From contig OZ021727.1 in NCBI GenBank assembly GCA_963978545.1, positions 15,016,743 through 15,080,742 of the forward strand: a DNA stretch of 64,000 nucleotides, written 5' to 3'. Source of the stretch: Linyphia triangularis (taxonomy: Eukaryota; Arthropoda; Arachnida; Araneae; Linyphiidae). A model generated the notes under the pieces. That model did no database searches. It was not told the DNA's origin and saw only the letters and a program-made list of their open reading frames with translations. A program made the position numbers and the translations under genes. Positions 63,386 to 64,000 of this stretch are shown in pieces; positions within the stretch are counted from its first letter, which is position 1; each line of letters opens with the position of its first letter.

Positions 63386-64000
63386 CGTTCAATTTTCTTG
63401 AATCTGTAGAAGTTAATTTACTGTAAATAAAATTACTTTTATCTCACAGAAGTTGCGATCATTATTAAAGAAAACTTAATATTTCTTCAATTTTTCACGC
63501 TATTTCAGAAATTTTTCAAATTAACTTTTGAAAATTTTTCTCAGAATGTTTTTTTACAATGGGCAATTCCCGCATTTTTTAAATACGAGTGATATTAGTT
63601 TACATTTATAAAGAATTTCTTTCTGATTCCAAATATTTAAACAAAAGTTCTTTAAAAAAATTAGTTATTTAAATATTAAGGAAAAAAAAAAATATAAAAC
63701 CAGTCAGATCAAAACACTCAACAAAATCTGTGACGTCAAGGTTTCTTTCCGTTTCTATGGTAATCTTGAGGTTTCTGCCGAATATTTGGGGTTGGAAGAC
63801 CATTGCCATATCCCGTATAGGTTGGCGCGATTTGCAAGAAACTTGCAAAACTGGTTTCCACTGCCGCATTTCAAGCCAAGATGTTTGGGAAGTCTTGATG
63901 TCACATTCAATTCGAGCCGAATGAATCGTTTTCTCGCCAACGTCAAACAGCGAAATTTTGATTGCAAATTAAAAAATAGAAAATGTGCATTGAGCAGAAA
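63386..64000. other. Noncoding; GC-richer final 270 bp
   Basis: From about 63720 the base composition rises, with TGACGTCA at 63731-63738 and several CpGs. Overlapping 64-70 codon frames on both strands start at non-ATG codons and have no motif. The segment could be a promoter, an exon or a repeat continuing past the window. Confidence 0.35.

Overview
This is AT-rich eukaryotic DNA with no operons, no ribosome binding sites and almost no open reading frames above 100 codons. The longest open frame that is not simple sequence has 169 codons. The decayed mobile elements suggest an animal, most likely an arthropod and perhaps a spider: a mariner transposase, a pogo/Tigger-type transposase, TTAA-flanked piggyBac-like MITEs, tRNA-derived SINE pieces, a probable solo LTR, and a broken copy of an uncharacterised multicopy protein family that I recall from spider and other invertebrate gene sets. 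The species cannot be told from the sequence.

Layout. 0-10 kb: AT-rich DNA with two TTAA MITEs (3.15-3.42 and 6.23-6.58 kb), the first copy of a long dispersed repeat called 'family F' here (5.04-5.83 kb), and a GC-richer island on the minus strand with a consensus splice donor and a CTCF-like motif (9.0-9.3 kb). 10-20 kb: tRNA-like elements, a diverged 218-bp tandem duplication and two inverted-pair repeats rich in CCTAGG. 20.3-23.8 kb: a very large imperfect palindrome with arms near 1.7 kb, whose right arm carries a nearly identical 206-bp tandem duplication. 24-26 kb: promoter-like motifs (E-box next to CRE; RFX X-box). 26.28-27.56 kb: a dead mariner. 29.57-30.08 kb: a 169-codon open frame of unknown function. 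30.2-30.8 kb: a foldback element and small hairpins. 32.2-33.2 kb: the C-terminal part of a pogo/Tigger transposase. 34.4-34.85 kb: three degenerate CRE/CCAAT units. 35.7-36.2 kb: a probable solo LTR.

36-57 kb is mostly AT-rich desert with a hairpin MITE (41.43-41.58 kb), a vertebrate-style CCAAT/CRE/TATA promoter (48.05-48.17 kb), a tRNA-like remnant (51.7 kb) and a GC-richer island (54.3-54.9 kb). 57.5-64 kb holds a (CA)70 array, a perfect 72-bp inverted repeat, a two-copy tRNA-SINE, the second long copy of family F, and directly after it the decayed multicopy gene, itself interrupted by a third TTAA MITE.

No complete, convincing host gene is visible. The window is best read as intergenic or large-intron DNA shaped by transposition and by inverted duplication. 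The strongest candidates for something undescribed are family F with its attached decayed gene, the 3.5-kb palindrome, and the TTAA MITE carrying three spaced near-palindromes.
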